Shown here: positions 34,266 through 37,252 of the stretch, one piece after another
Layout: the number at the start of each line of letters is the position of its first letter
Position numbering within the stretch: the first letter of the stretch is position 1
DNA from: Komagataeibacter nataicola
GTDB lineage: Bacteria > Pseudomonadota > Alphaproteobacteria > Acetobacterales > Acetobacteraceae
Assembly (NCBI RefSeq): GCF_003207795.1
Contig: NZ_NIRT01000027.1
Span: forward strand, 1 to 37,252
Direction: 5' to 3'
DNA length: 37,252 nucleotides
Notes under the pieces: generated by a model
What the model was told of the DNA's origin: nothing
Databases searched by the model: none
The model's input: only the letters and a program-made list of their open reading frames with translations
Program-made: the position numbers and the translations under genes

Positions 34266-36632
34266 TCAGAAATTGGCGGAAAGCGTCGCCATCACCACAA
34301 AAGGCGCACCGATGACATAGGTCGGGGCAGAAGACTTGCCGCCCACACCCGCTGCTGCTGTCGCGTTGGTGGTGTAGGAATACATTGAAGAAAGGTAATG
34401 CTCGTTGCCAAGGTTGGTCAGGTTGATCTTGAGGCGGGGCTTGACCCGGCCAACCTGGGGCAGGGTGCGGCCAAAACCAAGATTGGCCGTGACGTAGCTG
34501 GGAATGCTTTGATCGTTCATGAGGGTGGCATACTGTGAGTCGGTATACTGCAAGGTGAAATTGCCGAACCATTTGCCATCAGTATAGGTCAGGCCCAGCG
34601 AACCGGAAAATTTGGGGGCACCGACTTCCTGCTTGCCCTTTGTCTGCAGGTAACCGCCGCCATAGGCAATATTGTTGCCGTTCTGGGTGTACATATACTG
34701 CCCCGAGGCATAGAAACTCACATGGTGCCAGGGGCGGGTCGCGAGTTCGGCCTGCAGCCCCCAGGCCTCAAGCCCGCCTGCGTTGATGACCTGCGAGATT
34801 TCGGTCGTGGTGCCTGGCTGGTAAGTTTCCGATGATATCTGATGGTTCGTTACATTGTAATGAAACCCCGCAACATTGGCCATGAACAGGCCACTGTAGC
34901 GATAACCCAGTTCCTCGGTAATCATGTATTCCGGCTTGTACTGGCTCATGGCCATCTGTAGTGGCTTGCCGGTTGTATAGCTGTATTGGGGCAGCTGTGA
35001 ACTCAACGAGGCAGGCAGATGGTAGCCCGTGGTGCCATTGACATAGATCTGGTGGTCCGGGTTGAAGCGATAGCTGATCAGCACCTGCGGGGCGGGAATG
35101 AACAGGTTACGGATGGAAGGCGCCGTGCTGACCCCCGGCAGGTCCTGCGTGAACTGGCGGCTGACCATCGCCATGCGGATGCCGCCATCAATGGACAGGC
35201 GGTCATGTAAAAACGACAGTTTATCGTCAACGGCAAAGCTGTTGAGCTGCTGCTTGCCGTTTTCATTGTCTTCACCGATGGGAATGCCGCCATTTGCGGT
35301 CAGGTAAGGCTCGGAAGTGCTCCACTGCCCCTTAGTGTTAACGGGATAATAGCGGTCGCGCGCGCCTTCAGTTGCGTATGAATACCAATAAGAGAAAGTG
35401 AGGGTATTGAATTTATGGTGCCATTTGCCAACCAGCGTCAGGCCTGATGATATTGTGTACCAATCCGAGACCTCGGCGGCTGTCAGTTTCTTGCTTGTCG
35501 GGTCATAACCGGGCAGGTTCTTGTAATTGTCAAGGTATTTATATTTTTCGGATCCAACATAACCGCTGGATACGGGAAGGTTGCTTTCACCGTATTCATA
35601 CGGACCATGGAATTCAACCGAGTAGGCCTCGGCATCAAGGCTGAGGCCATGACCAAAACTGAAATGATTTTTCAGCGCGCCATATATCGAACCCGTATTT
35701 TTTCCATCCAGCCCTTCATAATGCGTGTCACCATTATAATACTGGTTGTTCAGCCCATAATTGATACCATAGGTCTGCCAGTTTGCCATGGAGGGATAGA
35801 GCCACTCATTCTGCCTGGCCTGGGTCCAGCCAAATATGGCTTCCGTTTCATTGCCTTTTGACCATGTCTTGACCAGGGCCGCATCAACATGCCATTTGCG
35901 CACCTCGCCTGTGCCCCGCCACATGTCGCTGCGCGCATAAGACCCCGAAACAAAGGCCCGCACGCCAGAATGGCCGATTTCACCCGTGTCATAGCGGATG
36001 AAGTCCTTGTTGGTGCCATAAGACCCGCCCGATGCGGAAGTATAGATGTTCTGCTTTGCGGAGGGACGCCTGATGGATGTTGAAATTTCAGCGCCCGTGG
36101 CATTGTAGGTGGGCGAATTGATATCAACCGCGCCCTGCATCACATTGATCTGCCCCATGTTCTCGCTATCAACAAGCGAGGGGGTATAGGTACTGTAAGT
36201 AAAGGGGTTGGCGCCCGGAATGCCCTCGAACGTAACGCCGATCTCGGACTGGCCCATGCCGCGGATATGGATGGTGGAGAAGGATGTCGTCAACGGACCT
36301 TCACTGGCCGAGACAACACCGGGCAACGTCTAGATAAGGGATTCAATCGTGGAAGTAGGCGACTGCATGTCGATATAGTCATGCGTGAGCGAGCTGACCG
36401 TCTTGGGCGTGGTGTGATAGGCCATCATGCCGCCGCCAGCCTCTTTGTGCCGGGCGTGCACGGCAATTTTTTCTCCTTCCTCCCGTGTCTTGTCGCGATG
36501 GGAGTCTGGTTCGGCATGGTTGGTTTTTTTTGCGCCACCGTGGCGGTTATCGGTTTTTTCTTTGGCAAATGCGCTTGTGTTCTGGACAAAAAAACAGACA
36601 GCACTCAGAAGTAAAACTTTTCTCATTGCCAT
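34266..36632 (-). pseudogene. TonB-dependent receptor interrupted by an in-frame amber codon
   Basis: The frame runs from ATG 36632 (signal MRKVLLLSAVCFFVQNTSAFA, GGAA about 8 nt upstream) to 34266 as 788 codons, but codon 101 is TAG (36330-36332). The sequence reads TSTIESLI-amber-TLPGVVSASEGP, exactly at the plug-domain start, where receptors have an L-x-Q-T-L-P-G-V pattern. The expected codon there is CAG, one transition away. Downstream, IHIRGMGQSEIGVTFEG and the barrel to the terminal Phe are intact and well conserved. Receptors of this class import siderophores or other large ligands. The C-terminal part is not a functional ORF alone. Confidence 0.8.
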
Positions 36633-36941
36633 GGGGCGTTCCAAAGTTAAGCTTATATGAAGGCCCTCTAACAAATTCCTTATTGGGTTAATATACGACA
36701 ATATTCCATTTCATTTTAACTTCACTCAATGTTATTAAAAATTCATATTTTAATATGTACCCATGACAGCAGCAGTACAAATAAAGAGGGAAACCATCGC
36801 CCTGCGCCCCATGTTTCATTTGTCTGAAAGGCGAGCACAAACCCGTAATCGTCTTGTGCCTCAGATACGACCACATCGAATTCCTTGCCCGGAAACGCCG
36901 CATGCACGACAAGCAGCCTGCGTGTAGCCTGAAGGGCATTT

Positions 36942-37121
36942 TCATGCCCCGTTTTTGCCCGAACCCTTTTTCTGCCCGCCACCGGTTTCCTTATTGACCG
37001 TGGCCCAGGCGCGGCGTTTCGCTTCATCCTCACTGACGCCGCGCTGCTCGTAGCTTTCCTCAATATGGGCGGCCTGTCGCTTCTGCTTGCCTGTATAGGC
37101 GGATTTATCACCACGCGGCAT
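36942..37121 (-). CDS. Conserved small basic protein (plasmid-stabilisation-type annotation)
   Basis: This 59-aa gene starts at ATG 37121, with GGGAG about 8 nt upstream. The protein is MPRGDKSAYTGKQKRQ, then HIEESYEQRGVSEDEAKRRA, WATVNKETGGG and a Lys/Gly-rich tail. This sequence type is widespread in proteobacteria and often labelled plasmid stabilisation protein, without a proven role. The strongly charged, Gly/Lys-rich end suggests a nucleic-acid or protein-binding peptide. It stands alone between the TonB-receptor promoter region and an IS start. Confidence 0.8.
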   Translation of the reverse strand: MPRGDKSAYTGKQKRQAAHIEESYEQRGVSEDEAKRRAWATVNKETGGGQKKGSGKNGA

Positions 37122-37218
37122 GATCCATGCTCCCGTTCCTGCATGTTTCGGGGCTTAGGCTCAGGACCCATTGATTTTTGTAGGGAATTTTGATTCAGGC
37201 TCTGCAAGGAGACTGAAG

Positions 37219-37252
37219 ATGAGCGACCTGTTCTGGCTGACGGATGAACAGA
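37219..37252 (+). CDS. IS5/IS1031-like transposase, 5' fragment at window edge
   Basis: The ATG at 37219 is preceded by AAGGAG (37206-37211) and opens MSDLFWLTDEQ before the window ends. This start is characteristic of IS5-family transposases common in Komagataeibacter (IS1031 and relatives). The left IS end should lie within the preceding 60-80 nt (the stretch from about 37150 is a candidate), but the terminal inverted repeat cannot be confirmed without the right end. Confidence 0.8.
   Translation, partial: MSDLFWLTDEQ

Noticed and set aside
36743-37207. 154-codon minus-strand open frame overlapping the 59-aa gene
   Set aside because: Its first half is out of frame with the well-supported 59-aa gene. 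The last part (AAFPGKEFDVVVSEAQDDYG and onward) looks somewhat protein-like and might be a remnant, but it has no start of its own.

Overview
The window looks like a Komagataeibacter (Acetobacteraceae, alphaproteobacterial acetic acid bacterium) chromosome. The main reason is a fused cellulose synthase BcsAB of 1521 aa followed by bcsX, bcsY and bcsC, the layout of the accessory type II cellulose locus of Komagataeibacter. GC-rich codon use, an IS5/IS1031-like transposase start at the right edge, and acetic-acid-bacterium style transporters and oxidoreductases agree. The species is not decided.

Region 1 (1-3380) is the end of a prophage late module: a glycine-rich tail fibre or adhesin (cut by the window edge), a small tail-associated protein, a coiled-coil membrane protein, a lysozyme-like putative endolysin, a holin-like protein, a lipoprotein and a 50-aa membrane protein too short for ordinary ORF calling. 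Two terminator-like hairpins sit directly before start codons.

Region 2 (3450-10281) is ordinary chromosome: an EamA/DMT exporter, an MgtC-family protein (likely TTG start), a DUF952 protein, an MFS exporter, a small protein joining an HTH-like segment to a membrane anchor, an exported His-rich metal-binding-type peptide, a short hypothetical, an SDR oxidoreductase and a two-domain sulfurtransferase.

Region 3 (10444-15425) holds a LysR regulator divergent from a two-gene Rieske oxygenase/reductase (VanA/VanB-type) operon with operator-like dyads between them. A 470-nt AT-rich gap follows, then two convergent TetR-family regulators.

Region 4 (16083-28326) is the cellulose operon bcsAB2-bcsX-bcsY-bcsC2 plus a fifth gene encoding an exported SGNH hydrolase with an N-terminal sugar-binding-like domain, closed by a strong terminator at 28361. 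BcsAB makes and translocates the glucan under c-di-GMP control, BcsC is the TPR/outer-membrane export pore, and BcsX/BcsY resemble the two halves of an OafA-type O-acyltransferase. The fifth gene supplies a complete SGNH catalytic set in the periplasm, so the operon may make and edit an acylated cellulose. The 657-nt region upstream carries TGAAC/GTTCA dyads next to a divergent TetR gene.

Region 5 (28596-31118) is a DUF1800-DUF1501 pair. Region 6 (31185-36632, minus strand) holds a small gene broken by a perfect 8-bp tandem duplication, a 53-aa ORF, a Tat-exported phosphocholine-type phospholipase C, and a TonB-dependent receptor interrupted by one in-frame amber codon. A 59-aa conserved small protein and the start of an IS transposase close the window. 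No tRNA, rRNA or CRISPR was seen.
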